A stretch of 48,425 nt of DNA. It comes from Cohnella nanjingensis. GTDB taxonomy: Bacteria > Bacillota > Bacilli > Paenibacillales > Paenibacillaceae. The stretch covers positions 1-48,425 of the forward strand of contig NZ_JACJVP010000033.1 in the NCBI RefSeq assembly GCF_014212125.1. Direction: 5' to 3'. This document shows, one piece after another, positions 6,454 to 15,965 of this stretch. The notes below the pieces were generated by a model, which ran no database searches, was not told the DNA's origin, and was given only the letters and a program-made list of their open reading frames with translations. The stretch's first letter is position 1. Each line of letters begins with the position of its first letter. The translations under genes were made by a program, and so were the position numbers.

Positions 6454-9237
6454 TTAGCCGTTCTTCCGCGACGCGGACGCACGGACCCCGACGGTCAAGA
6501 TCTCGCAGGCGCCCAGCGTTCTCGCGAATCCGGCGCCGTCCGCCGCGGCCGGCAGCGCCGCGCCCGTACGCTCGAGCACGTCGCTCTCGTAGGCAGCGCC
6601 TGCCGCTTGGACGCGCAGCTCCGCCGCTTCCGGCCGCAGATTGTACCATCGCAGCAGCAGGTCGCCGCTCTCTTCGGCAATCTTGGCCGAGGAGAACGCG
6701 ACGCCCTCGCCTTGCCAAGCGAGCAGCCCGTGATCCGGCTGCAGCGCCCCGGCATGTACGCCGGTCTGCGCGGCCGTCCACGGCACCTGGAATTGATAAG
6801 CTTCCGCATACGCTCCGCTGACTGCGCCGTCGCCCGCATGCGGGATGATCTTCATCTCTACGGTGTGCGGACCGATGCATTGCGCTTCCGGCGTCGGGAA
6901 TACGCCCCAGTCGCCAAGCTCGGCTACTGCGCGGAGCAGCGTGACGGCGATCGTGTTGCGCCCGTCGCGCAGCACCTCGTACTCGTTCAGCCCGAAGTTC
7001 GCGATCGTGAGGCCTTGCGTCCCGTCGCTGACGTCGGCGAACGCCTGCTGATGCTGCGCGTTGCTCGGGTTCTCCCATTCGGCGGCCGGTTCGTTGTCGC
7101 GGACCGCCACCTCGAAGATGGCGTCGGCGCGATGGACGGCCGTCGTCAGATCCGTCGGGAACAGCGCGCGCACGCGATGATCCTTGGCTTGGTTGTCGAA
7201 GGAGGCGCGGATGCCGACGCCCTTGCCGCTGCGCTCGAGGCTGACGATCGTCGTGATGACGAGCGGCACCGTCTCGGCGACGCGCTGCGCCTGGCGCTCC
7301 GGGAAGTAGACGGCTTCTTGCTTCTCGATCTCGAACGCGGCGTCCGCCGAAGCCGGCACGGCCCAGCGATGCACGATCTCGATCGCGGCGCGGTACGGCG
7401 TATCCTCGACGACGCGGATCCCTGCCGCGAGGCCACGAGTCGTGAGCGCCTCTTCGCCGTTCGGCTGCTTGTACATATACTCGTTGCCGATATCGCCGGT
7501 GTCCTCGTACACGAGCAGGTCGCGGTAGGTGCGGCCGCTGGCGCGGTCGGTGACCGCGAGCGAGCCGTCGTCCGCGATCTCGACGCGCAGCGCGCCGTTG
7601 TCGAGTACGCGGCCGCCTTCGACCAGGGAAGCCGGTTCAGCGCCTTCCTGCTTAGCGGCCGCCTTCACCCAGCCGTAAGCCTTCAGGCCAAGCGCAGGCA
7701 CGTCCGTCGCTTCGAACGTCAGCTTCACGCGGCGCGACCAGTACGGCTGACGGAACTTGTCGTCCGGCAGGTCATAGCCGAACTGCAAGCCCAGATCCTC
7801 CATCGTATAAGGCACGGCCGTTCCTTCGCCGTCGATCAGCGTCCGGCCGGTCACATCGATCGCCTTCATCCGGCCGGTCATCTCGGCGGCCGGCAGGCCG
7901 TCGCGGAAGTACACGCGCGCGACGTCCAGATCGACCTCGGTGACGCCGCTGCGGGACCAGCCCGTCGTGTTGTAGGCGATCAGCGGCAGCGCGTCCTCGC
8001 CATAAGCGGCGAAGACCGTCGTGTCGACCGCATCCGCCACGAATTGCTTGGCATCGTCCACGATCGTCTCGGCGACGTGCCGGCTCTTGTCGAACCGGGC
8101 GACCATCTCGCGGTGCACCTCGTCGACGCTGCAGCCGCAGATGCTGTCATGCGGATGGTTCTGCATGAGCGTCTTCCAGGCGTAGGTGAACAGGTGGTGC
8201 GGGTACTCGCCGCCGATCGCGTGCGCGAACGCCGCGAGCGGCTCCGCCACGCCGGACAGCAGCGACTGGCCGCGCTGGTTCATCTGCTTCAGATACACCC
8301 GCGCGGAAGCGGTGTTCACGAGCGTCGACCAGCCGTCCGTGCGTTGGCTGCGCAGCTCGCCTTTTACGACCGACAGCTCGTTTGATAGCGCACCGTTCAG
8401 CTGCGTCAGGTACTCCTCGAAGCTGGAGTGCACGAAGTCCGTGTCCGGATACAGCTGCCGCGCCACGCGGATCGCCTCGGACAGGTCCGTCTGGATCGGC
8501 TGATGATCGCAGCCGTTCATGAACAGCAGCTGTCCCGTCGACGCGTATTTGCCGGCTTCGTCGAGCTTCCGGTCCCAGTAGGCTTTGGCCTCCGCCTCGT
8601 CCACCGGCACCTCCATGCCGTTGCAGTACCAGTTCGCGAACAGGATGCCGAGCACGCGCGAGCCGTCCGGTCCTTCCCAGATCAGCTCCGAGAACGAGGA
8701 CTCGTAAGCGGAATCGGCAACCGTATTGTTGAAGCCGGTCGGCTTCACGCCGCGGCCGAACACGGCGTTGTCGATCCCGGCCTGGCGCAGAATCTGCGGG
8801 GCCTGCCCGATGTTGCCGAACGTGTCGGGGAAATAGCCGACGCGCGCGATCGTCCCGTAGCGGGCGGCGTCCTGGTGGCCGATCTGCAGGTTGCGCAGGT
8901 TGGCCTCGCCGCTCGTCAGGAACGCGTCCTGCAGGATGTACCACGGTCCGATCTGGATCCGGCCTTCGCGAACCCACCGCTCCAGGCGCTCCCTTTGATC
9001 AGGCCGCACCTGCAGGTAGTCTTCCAGAATGATCGTTTGGCCGTCGAGATGGAAGCTGCGGTACTCCGGATCGCGCTCCAGCGTGTCCATCAAGGTGTCC
9101 ATCAGCTTGATCAGTAGCACGTGGTGCTTCTCGTACGGCAGGTACCATTCCCGGTCCCAGTGCGTGTGCGAGATGATATGCGCGGTGCGGCGGTCCGGCT
9201 TTGCGGCCGCGCCCGGCTTCTCGTTCCTATTGTCCAT
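6454..9237 (-). CDS. GH38 alpha-mannosidase
   Basis: 927-residue cytoplasmic enzyme (no signal peptide) of glycoside hydrolase family 38, retaining, zinc-dependent exo-alpha-mannosidases. The N-terminal catalytic domain shows the zinc-binding HTHWDREWY at about residues 24-32, the nucleophile Asp in YFPDTFGN at about 138, and the second zinc/active-site segment HPHDSICGCSVDEVH near 360. Helical and beta-sandwich domains follow, as in bacterial MngB-type enzymes of about 880 residues. The ATG at 9237 is preceded by GGGGAG. It lies 18 bp after the clan GH-A gene and is the last gene of the operon. With GH125 upstream it should remove terminal alpha-linked mannose from an imported glycan. Mannosylglycerate hydrolase activity is an alternative the sequence cannot exclude. 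Confidence 0.92.
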   Translation of the reverse strand: MDNRNEKPGAAAKPDRRTAHIISHTHWDREWYLPYEKHHVLLIKLMDTLMDTLERDPEYRSFHLDGQTIILEDYLQVRPDQRERLERWVREGRIQIGPWYILQDAFLTSGEANLRNLQIGHQDAARYGTIARVGYFPDTFGNIGQAPQILRQAGIDNAVFGRGVKPTGFNNTVADSAYESSFSELIWEGPDGSRVLGILFANWYCNGMEVPVDEAEAKAYWDRKLDEAGKYASTGQLLFMNGCDHQPIQTDLSEAIRVARQLYPDTDFVHSSFEEYLTQLNGALSNELSVVKGELRSQRTDGWSTLVNTASARVYLKQMNQRGQSLLSGVAEPLAAFAHAIGGEYPHHLFTYAWKTLMQNHPHDSICGCSVDEVHREMVARFDKSRHVAETIVDDAKQFVADAVDTTVFAAYGEDALPLIAYNTTGWSRSGVTEVDLDVARVYFRDGLPAAEMTGRMKAIDVTGRTLIDGEGTAVPYTMEDLGLQFGYDLPDDKFRQPYWSRRVKLTFEATDVPALGLKAYGWVKAAAKQEGAEPASLVEGGRVLDNGALRVEIADDGSLAVTDRASGRTYRDLLVYEDTGDIGNEYMYKQPNGEEALTTRGLAAGIRVVEDTPYRAAIEIVHRWAVPASADAAFEIEKQEAVYFPERQAQRVAETVPLVITTIVSLERSGKGVGIRASFDNQAKDHRVRALFPTDLTTAVHRADAIFEVAVRDNEPAAEWENPSNAQHQQAFADVSDGTQGLTIANFGLNEYEVLRDGRNTIAVTLLRAVAELGDWGVFPTPEAQCIGPHTVEMKIIPHAGDGAVSGAYAEAYQFQVPWTAAQTGVHAGALQPDHGLLAWQGEGVAFSSAKIAEESGDLLLRWYNLRPEAAELRVQAAGAAYESDVLERTGAALPAAADGAGFARTLGACEILTVGVRASASRKNG

Positions 9238-9255
9238 CGTTCGTCTCCCCTCTCC

Positions 9256-12200
9256 TTAAGCCTTGGCTGCGCCCGCGGCGCGCACTTTCACTTCATCCGG
9301 ACGATACACGTTCGTGACCCGGCCTTCCCGATCCGTCGCGAAGAGCACCGACCGCTCCCGCTCCAAGGCGAAGCTATAGGTCAAGCCCGTCTTGACGTCT
9401 TGAACTTCAATGTCCGCGTCATAGGCATACTCGGAGACGAAGACGTACAACGCGCCCTCGGACATCGAAAGCTTGCGGCCGTAAACGCCCTGCAGGTCGC
9501 CGCCCTGAATCCAATGCAGATCCGGTACGTATCCCGACGCCTCGAGCGCGTAGGCGTACAGCGCCGCGACCGTATCGGTCCGCTCGTTCAGCTCGACCGG
9601 CAGCGGGCTCCAGAGGATTCGCCCTTGGCCGTGCGCCGCCTCGACGACGTGATCCGCGCCTGCGGCTGCCGCACGCGCGACGCCCGCATTTGCACCTTCC
9701 GCAGCGCCTGCATTTACAGTTCCCGCAGCATTTGCGCCTTCAACGCCTACGACCGTACTGCCAGCCGCTGCCGGCACTTCCTTCATCACCTCGGCGATGC
9801 GGCGATGGCCGTACGACACCGGATAGACGCGGTCTCCGATCGCGAGCCGCTCCTCGCGGACGACGTTGACGAGCTTGCGCGCGCCCAGGACGTCCGCCAG
9901 GCGAGTCCCATGGCGCCAGTAGGCGTCGATGCCCGCCGGACCGGTCAGCAGGAGCGTCGCCCCCGTCCGGCTCACGATGTCGAGCAGCCGGGCGAACGCG
10001 GCGTCATCGACGTTGTGCGCGGACGGCAGAACGATCAGCTTGGCCGGGTCCGCTTCCAGCGCGTCCAGGTTGTACTCGGACACGCCGCGGAACGGCACGT
10101 TCAATTCGTAGCCGAGCACGCGCGTCGCCCGCGTCGTCGCGTCGAACGCCAGCTTCCGGTTGGAGAAGTCGTTCGAATACGGGAACACGACGGCGACGTC
10201 CTCGAGCGCCCGCCCGCGGAACAGATCGCGCGACTGCGCCATGAACGCCCCGAAGTCGTAGGAGACGTCCGCCTCCGGCTTCTCTGTGCCGTCCGCCCGC
10301 AGCGCGCCGATATGCGATTCGTTGGCGTTGTCCATGTAGAAGTTGGTATTCCAGATCCACTGGATCGCGCCCGCCCCGCCGGTGGAGAACGCATATGCGT
10401 ACTTGCGCTCCAGCATGGCGCGCAGCTCTTCCTCCGACCGCTTGGCGAAGCCCGCCGGCGTCTCGACGTACATGATGCCCGTCTCCTGCACGACGTTCGG
10501 CTTGTTCGCCGTCTTCGCGAAGATGCCGTCCCAGAGCAGATAGTCGTTCAGCCACCAGGAATGCACCGTCGTATAGTCGACCGCTTCCTCATAGAAGAAC
10601 GGCGACGGACGCTGCGCGCCGAGCGCCTCGTCCTGCCCGACCGTCACCAGGTGATCCGGGCATTCGTCCTTGATCGCGTCGTACAGCTGCTTGGCCCAGC
10701 GGTTGTGCATCTCCATCGAGAACAGCGCGTAGTCCAGCCAGCGCGTCCCCTTCTTGCCCTGGTGCATGTCCTGCACGTCGAAGTTGATCTCCTCGGGCTC
10801 CGGGATCTTCGCGCTCGCGAAGTCCGGCAGCTCGCCCGGCGTCATGCTCCAGCGCGCCCGCAGCGTCTCGATCGCGCCGTGGCGCCGCTCTAGCCACTCG
10901 ACGTAGGCGGCCTGCTCGAACGGATCGCGGCTCGACCGTGGACCGTCCGCGAAGATGCGCGGCGGATCGAACATCGACGGCTCGTTGATCAGATCCCAGT
11001 CGACGTTCGTCGTGTTCCGGTGGCGGCCGACGATCGACCGCACGAACCGCTTCTGCGCTTCGACGCTGCGCGGGTCGAGGTACGGATTGCGCCCTTCCCA
11101 CGGCTCCGGCGTGAACGAGAAGAACGTAAACGTCAGCTGCAGGCCGTGCTTCTTCGCGGTCAGGATGAACGCGTCGATCGAACGAAGCACCTCTTCGGAA
11201 GCGTGGCCGTCCACCTGCATGACGTTGCGGTACGCGGTCCAGATGCCGGTGCGGATCCAGTTGATCCCCGCCTTGGCCATCTGCGCCATGTCGCGGTCCC
11301 AGACGGCCGCATTCGGGAGGAACAGGAACTTGCGCGCCACGTCGGACGTCATGTACGTCATGCCGACGACCGGCAGCGGCCGGCCGTCCTGCTCGAAGTA
11401 ATCCCGTCCGGCGCGGATCGGGCTGCCCGCCGACAACAGCGCGGCATCCGCAGCCCAGAACCCTTGGCGCAGCACGCGCGTCTCGCCGGCGGCAGACGTC
11501 GCGGCGCACGTCACGGCGTAGAAGCCGCTGCGCAGGTCGATCGGCAGTGGCAGCCGCCGGATCTCCAGCCCTGCGCCGACTTCGATCTCGAGCGTCTCGG
11601 CATGGACTTGCTCGCCCGAGCCCTCGTGCGTCACCGCGATCGCGAACGTCCAGGCGGTCTTCGCCGCCGCCGTACTAGCGTCAGTAACGTTGCCTCCCGC
11701 AGATTCCGCACCCCGGCTATCGCTGGCCGCGCCTGCTGCGCTGCTCCGCGCGTCCGCAGCCGCCACCGTCGCAGGGACAAATGCCCCGCCCCGTCCCAGC
11801 CGCTGCGCCTGCAGCGTCAGCATCGGCCGCTCGTGCAGCTCGTACGACGCATAGCCCGGCTTCACCCACAGGTCGGTCGTCCCTGCGGCGCAGAACGCCG
11901 CCCAGCGTCCCAGCGCCTCGATCCCGCCGCGCTCCACAAACTCAAGCCCGAGCGGTACGTTGACGAACAGCCAGCGGCCGCCCGCAAAGTCGCCCTTCGT
12001 GTTCTCCCACAGCACGGCGGGAGCGGCGACCTCCCGGCCTGCCGCCGAGACGCCCTTCAGGAGCGCATAGATATGCGCGTCCATCGGACCTGCTGAGCCC
12101 ATCTGGTGCGGCAGGTCGCTCGACTTGGTCACGTGCGGCACGAGATTCCACGTATCCGAGACGTCGAACAAGCCTTCGCTGCCCGCGAAGAGCGGGATAT

Positions 12201-12615
12201 CGTCCAGCGCCGCCAGCCGGGCGATCGGTTCGCCCTTCACCGGCAGCATCTCGTGGATGCGCAGCTGGCGGTGGTAGGCGGTCGTCTCCGGCTCCGCCTG
12301 CCAGCCGCCGTCCGCCTGGCGCACCGGCACGCGGAACGGCGCGCCGCCCGCGCTCACGAGACCGCCGCCCCGCTTCAGGAAGGCGAGGACCGCTTCCCAA
12401 GCGTCGGCCGGGAAGTACGGCGCGTGCAGCGAGACGAAGACGCCTCCGGACGCCTCGTCCAGCCTCGCGGCGAGCTCTGCGGCATCGGCGACGGTACCGA
12501 GCGCGCGGAGCGAGTCCATTCCGTGCGCATCAAGAGACAAAGCCCCCGGGAAGGAGGCGTCATAAAAGAAGATCGTATTGGATTTGATATGTTGACCTGC
12601 ATAAAGGTTAGGCAT
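9256..12615 (-). CDS. Large clan GH-A glycoside hydrolase (beta-galactosidase/GH5-like)
   Basis: 1119-residue protein without a signal peptide. Residues about 1-250 resemble a glutamine-amidotransferase-like domain (FLKRGGGLVSAGG). A (beta/alpha)8 catalytic domain follows, with the putative acid/base Glu in DLINEPS near residue 543 and the nucleophile Glu in VVQETGIMYVE near 710. A beta-galactosidase-trimerisation-like domain (about 780-930) and a C-terminal beta domain complete it. The family is uncertain; substrate specificity is unknown but context suggests a beta-linked sugar in the same mannose-containing glycan. Two Ala/Gly-rich low-complexity insertions (about 275-317 and 948-990) interrupt the domains. 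The ATG at 12615, with AGGAGGG ahead, overlaps the GH125 stop by 8 nt, which suggests translational coupling. Confidence 0.8.
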   Translation of the reverse strand: MPNLYAGQHIKSNTIFFYDASFPGALSLDAHGMDSLRALGTVADAAELAARLDEASGGVFVSLHAPYFPADAWEAVLAFLKRGGGLVSAGGAPFRVPVRQADGGWQAEPETTAYHRQLRIHEMLPVKGEPIARLAALDDIPLFAGSEGLFDVSDTWNLVPHVTKSSDLPHQMGSAGPMDAHIYALLKGVSAAGREVAAPAVLWENTKGDFAGGRWLFVNVPLGLEFVERGGIEALGRWAAFCAAGTTDLWVKPGYASYELHERPMLTLQAQRLGRGGAFVPATVAAADARSSAAGAASDSRGAESAGGNVTDASTAAAKTAWTFAIAVTHEGSGEQVHAETLEIEVGAGLEIRRLPLPIDLRSGFYAVTCAATSAAGETRVLRQGFWAADAALLSAGSPIRAGRDYFEQDGRPLPVVGMTYMTSDVARKFLFLPNAAVWDRDMAQMAKAGINWIRTGIWTAYRNVMQVDGHASEEVLRSIDAFILTAKKHGLQLTFTFFSFTPEPWEGRNPYLDPRSVEAQKRFVRSIVGRHRNTTNVDWDLINEPSMFDPPRIFADGPRSSRDPFEQAAYVEWLERRHGAIETLRARWSMTPGELPDFASAKIPEPEEINFDVQDMHQGKKGTRWLDYALFSMEMHNRWAKQLYDAIKDECPDHLVTVGQDEALGAQRPSPFFYEEAVDYTTVHSWWLNDYLLWDGIFAKTANKPNVVQETGIMYVETPAGFAKRSEEELRAMLERKYAYAFSTGGAGAIQWIWNTNFYMDNANESHIGALRADGTEKPEADVSYDFGAFMAQSRDLFRGRALEDVAVVFPYSNDFSNRKLAFDATTRATRVLGYELNVPFRGVSEYNLDALEADPAKLIVLPSAHNVDDAAFARLLDIVSRTGATLLLTGPAGIDAYWRHGTRLADVLGARKLVNVVREERLAIGDRVYPVSYGHRRIAEVMKEVPAAAGSTVVGVEGANAAGTVNAGAAEGANAGVARAAAAGADHVVEAAHGQGRILWSPLPVELNERTDTVAALYAYALEASGYVPDLHWIQGGDLQGVYGRKLSMSEGALYVFVSEYAYDADIEVQDVKTGLTYSFALERERSVLFATDREGRVTNVYRPDEVKVRAAGAAKA

Positions 12616-13933
12616 CGAGCAATCCCTCCTGCATCGCCTTGTAGACGAGCTGCGAGAATAGGCTGTTGGACCAGGCGAACCACTTGCGCGTGAACGCGGC
12701 CGGGTCGTCGGCGTGGAAGCCCTCGTGCATGTAGCCGGTGTCGGCGTCCGTCGCTTCGAGCATGGCGATCATCGCCAGCTTCTCCTCGGCGGTCGCGGCC
12801 GTCAGTCCCTGCATCGACAGCGCCATGTGCCAGATGTAGTCCGGCGGCGTATGCGGACTGCCGATTCCCTTCGCGGCCTTGCCTTCGTAGTAGAACGGGT
12901 TCGCCTTGCTCAGCGCGAAGCGCCGCGTATTCCGGTAGACCGGATCGTCGGCGCCGACGTAGCCGAGGTACGGGATCGAGACGAGTCCCGGCGTGCCCGC
13001 GTCGTCGAGCAGCGCGTAGTTGCCGAAGCCGTCCGTCTCGTAGGCGTAGATCGGTCCGAACTCGGGGTGCCGGTAGATGCCGTACAGCTTGATCCCGTAG
13101 TCGATCTCAAGCTCCAGCCGCGCCATTTCCTTCTCGAACGACAGGTCGCGGAACACGAACTCCGCGATCTCCCGCATCTGGCGGAGCGTCACGACGGCGA
13201 ACATGTTCGCCGGGATGTTGTAGTGGAACTCGCAGGCGTCGTCGCTCGAACGGAAGCCCGACCAGACCATGCCCGTGTAGTTGACCGGCATGCCGATGCC
13301 GTCGTTCATGAGCGAGTCGGTGATGATGCCGTTGTCCCGCTCGAAACGGTACGGCGAACGCTCGAAGTGCCGCTGCTCCGTCTTCCACAGGTCGACGGCC
13401 GCGCGCATCGCCGCCTTGAAGTCGGCGTCGAAGATGTCGGCCGAGCCCGTCGCCTTCCAGTAGGCGAACGCGAGCCGCATGGAGAAGCAGATCGAGTCGA
13501 GCTCGAACTTGCGCTCCCACACCCAAGGCGACATGTCCGTCTTGTCGTCGGTGTTCCAATGCCAGTCGTTAGCCAGCTCGTTGAACGCGTTCGCGTACGG
13601 GTCGATCCGGATATTGCGCATATGAAGCTTGATCAGCCCGCCGATGATCCGGCGTACGTCGGCATCGTCCTTCGCGAACGGGACGTAGTGGATAACCTGC
13701 TCGACCGAGTCGCGCAGCCACATCGCGGGGATGTCTCCGGTGATGACGAACGTCGTGCCGTCGTCCAGCAGCTTGGTCGTCGTCTCCAGCGTGTTCGGGA
13801 AGCAGTTCTTGAACAGCCGGAGCAGCTTCGGACGGTGCGCGAGCCTGCGCTCCGCCTCTTCCAGCACCTCGCGGATCGCCGCCGGCAGCGGCAGCTCCGG
13901 CATCGCGATCTTGGGCAATCTGAATTGTTCCAT
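12608..13933 (-). CDS. GH125 exo-alpha-1,6-mannosidase
   Basis: 441-residue cytoplasmic protein of the GH125 (formerly DUF1237) family, metal-independent inverting enzymes specific for non-reducing alpha-1,6-linked mannose. Family hallmarks are visible: TGDIPAMWLRDSVEQ near the N-terminus (about 66-80), ELANDWHWNTDD, WERKFELDSICF, NYTGMVWSGFRSSDDACEFHYNIPAN and YMHEGFHADD near 400, the last containing a conserved Glu. The ATG at 13933 lies in a normal context 36 bp downstream of the permease stop, and the 3' end overlaps the next gene by 8 nt (ATGCCTAA). The partnership with GH38 is the strongest clue that the operon handles an alpha-mannan or high-mannose N-glycan fragment. Confidence 0.92.
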   Translation of the reverse strand: MEQFRLPKIAMPELPLPAAIREVLEEAERRLAHRPKLLRLFKNCFPNTLETTTKLLDDGTTFVITGDIPAMWLRDSVEQVIHYVPFAKDDADVRRIIGGLIKLHMRNIRIDPYANAFNELANDWHWNTDDKTDMSPWVWERKFELDSICFSMRLAFAYWKATGSADIFDADFKAAMRAAVDLWKTEQRHFERSPYRFERDNGIITDSLMNDGIGMPVNYTGMVWSGFRSSDDACEFHYNIPANMFAVVTLRQMREIAEFVFRDLSFEKEMARLELEIDYGIKLYGIYRHPEFGPIYAYETDGFGNYALLDDAGTPGLVSIPYLGYVGADDPVYRNTRRFALSKANPFYYEGKAAKGIGSPHTPPDYIWHMALSMQGLTAATAEEKLAMIAMLEATDADTGYMHEGFHADDPAAFTRKWFAWSNSLFSQLVYKAMQEGLLDA

Positions 13934-13969
13934 GTCGTGTATGACCTCCGTAGGCGGGGCGTCCGGCCG

Positions 13970-14890
13970 TTATTCCTTCACGGCGCCGACGGTCAACCCT
14001 TGAATGAAGTAGCGTTGGAAGAACGGATAAGCGAGCACGATAGGGCCGGTCGCGAGCACGACCATCGCCATCCGCGACGTATCCTGCGGCATCGACTGCA
14101 GGATGCCAACGCCGAGGGACGGATTGTTCGTGTTCTGCAGGATGAACTGCATGCTGTTCTCGATCCGCATGAGCATCGACTGCAGCGGGACGAGGTTCGG
14201 CTTGTCGATGTAGAGCAGCGCGTTGAACCAGTCGTTCCAGTAGCCGAGCGTGCTGAACAGGGCGATCGTCGCCAGGCCCGGCAGCGCCAGCGGCAGCACG
14301 AGCCGGACGAAGATGCCGAGCTCGCTCGCGCCGTCGATCTTGCCGGACTCGATGATCGCGTCGGGGATCATCGTGACGAAGAACGTCCGCATGATCATGA
14401 TATAGAACGCGTTGACCGCCATCGGCAGGATGAGCGCCCAGATCGAATTCTGCAAGCCGAGCAGTTGCGTGGTCACGATATAGGTCGGCACGAGGCCTCC
14501 GTTGAACAACATCGTGAAGAACGCGAAAAACGAGAAGAAGTTGCGGTATTTGAACCCTTTGCGCGAGATCGCGTAGGCGAACAGCGAGATGAAGACGAGA
14601 CTGATCACGGTGCCGACCGCCGTGACGAAGATCGTCACCCCGTAGGAGCGCAGCAGTTGGTCGCCCGCCTTGAACAGATAACTGTAGGCGTCGACGCTCC
14701 ATTTTTTCGGGAACAGCGAGTAGCCGTTCTTCGCCAGCGTCTTCTCGTCCGTGAACGAGATGATCGTGACGAATAGGAACGGGAAGACGCAAGCGATCGC
14801 GATGATGGCGGCGATCAGGTTGAAGGCGACGTTCCAGGCCGGCGACAGCCGGTGAAAGTCGCGCGAGCGGATGCGCGTCAAGGATGCCAT
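13970..14890 (-). CDS. Carbohydrate ABC transporter permease (LplC/YtcP-like)
   Basis: 306-residue inner-membrane protein of the MalG-type binding-protein-dependent permease family, with about six hydrophobic segments and the ATPase-contacting EAA loop ESGKIDGASELGIFVRLVLPLALP near residues 190-213. It forms the membrane channel with the permease encoded just upstream. The GLTVGAVKE end is typical of the LplC/YtcP group. No ATP-binding subunit is encoded in the operon, which is usual for this transporter class because a shared MsmX-like ATPase acts from elsewhere. Confidence 0.93.
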   Translation of the reverse strand: MASLTRIRSRDFHRLSPAWNVAFNLIAAIIAIACVFPFLFVTIISFTDEKTLAKNGYSLFPKKWSVDAYSYLFKAGDQLLRSYGVTIFVTAVGTVISLVFISLFAYAISRKGFKYRNFFSFFAFFTMLFNGGLVPTYIVTTQLLGLQNSIWALILPMAVNAFYIMIMRTFFVTMIPDAIIESGKIDGASELGIFVRLVLPLALPGLATIALFSTLGYWNDWFNALLYIDKPNLVPLQSMLMRIENSMQFILQNTNNPSLGVGILQSMPQDTSRMAMVVLATGPIVLAYPFFQRYFIQGLTVGAVKE

Positions 14891-14924
14891 AGGTAGATCT
14901 CCTTTCTCGGAAGCGGTCTCCTGC

Positions 14925-15863
14925 TTAGAACAGGGCGTTGTCCTTGTTGAATCTGCGGACGACGTAGTTGGACGTGATGACCAGCACGAAGCCCACGAAC
15001 GATTGGTACAAGCCCGCGGCGGTGCTCATTCCGATCTCGCCGGTCGTCTTCAGCCCGCGATAGACGTAGGTGTCGATGACGTTGGTGACGGAGTAGAGCG
15101 TGCCCGAATCGCGCGGCACTTGATAGAACAAGCCGAAGTCCGCGTAGAAGATCCGTCCGATCGCCAGCAAGGTCAGGATCGTCATGAGCGGCATGAGCAT
15201 CGGAAGCGTGATGTTGCGGATCTGCTGCCATTTATTGGCCCCGTCGATCATGGCCGCTTCGTAGAGCGACTTGTCGATCCCCATGATGGCGGCGAGGTAG
15301 ACGACGCTGTTGTAGCCGATCGACTTCCACAGGAAGACGACTATGATGATGAGCGGCCAGTACTTGGGATCGGAGTACCATTGGACCGGATCCGCGCCGA
15401 AGGCGGCGGCGATCTTGTTCACCATGCCGCGGTCGAAGCTCAGGAAGCTGTATACGAAGTAGCCGACGATGACCCAGGACAGGAAGTAAGGCAGGAACAT
15501 TCCGGTCTGGTACCATTTCGCCAGCCGCTTATTGGCGATTTCGGAGAGAACGATCGCAAGCCCCACGGCGAGCACGAGGCCCACGACGATGAACACGGCG
15601 TTGTAGAGCAGCGTGTTCCGCGTGATGACGAAGGCGTCTTCGGTGCTGAACAGGAACTTGAAGTTGTCGAAGCCGACCCATTTGCTATGGATGATGCTGG
15701 CCAGGAAGCCGTCTTGGCTGACCCGGTATTCCTTGAACGAGATGACCGTGCCGATCATCGGGAGATACGCGAAAAAGATGAACCACAGGGTGGCGGGAAG
15801 CACCATCAGGAGCAGCGCCTTGTTGCGGTTGATGTCCTTAGCGAAGCGTCCTAAGGCTTTCAT
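14925..15863 (-). CDS. Carbohydrate ABC transporter permease (LplB/YteP-like)
   Basis: 312-residue membrane protein with six predicted spans and the EAA motif YEAAMIDGANKWQQIRNITLPML near residue 215. The N-terminal NKALLLMVLPATLWFIFFAYLPM and the C-terminal end VVRRFNKDNALF are characteristic of the LplB/YteP family. The start at 15863 is an ATG eight to ten bases after AAGGGG; an in-frame TTG two codons earlier sits on the ribosome site. It is separated from the binding-protein gene by a hairpin that probably reduces its expression relative to that lipoprotein. Confidence 0.93.
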   Translation of the reverse strand: MKALGRFAKDINRNKALLLMVLPATLWFIFFAYLPMIGTVISFKEYRVSQDGFLASIIHSKWVGFDNFKFLFSTEDAFVITRNTLLYNAVFIVVGLVLAVGLAIVLSEIANKRLAKWYQTGMFLPYFLSWVIVGYFVYSFLSFDRGMVNKIAAAFGADPVQWYSDPKYWPLIIIVVFLWKSIGYNSVVYLAAIMGIDKSLYEAAMIDGANKWQQIRNITLPMLMPLMTILTLLAIGRIFYADFGLFYQVPRDSGTLYSVTNVIDTYVYRGLKTTGEIGMSTAAGLYQSFVGFVLVITSNYVVRRFNKDNALF

Positions 15864-15905
15864 AATCAATCACCCCTTCGAAGATGTGAACCGTAGGCGA
15901 GCAAG

Positions 15906-15935
15906 AAAAAACGGGCGAATGCCGAACATTCGCCC
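15906..15935 (-). terminator. Attenuating hairpin between binding protein and permeases
   Basis: Perfect 9-bp stem (15913-15921 with 15927-15935, arm GGGCGAATG), 5-nt loop, followed on the minus strand by six T. Inside an operon this usually acts as a leaky terminator that gives more binding protein than permease. Confidence 0.8.
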
Positions 15936-15965
15936 TTTGCCGCTATGCCGTTTCCGGATTGCCGA

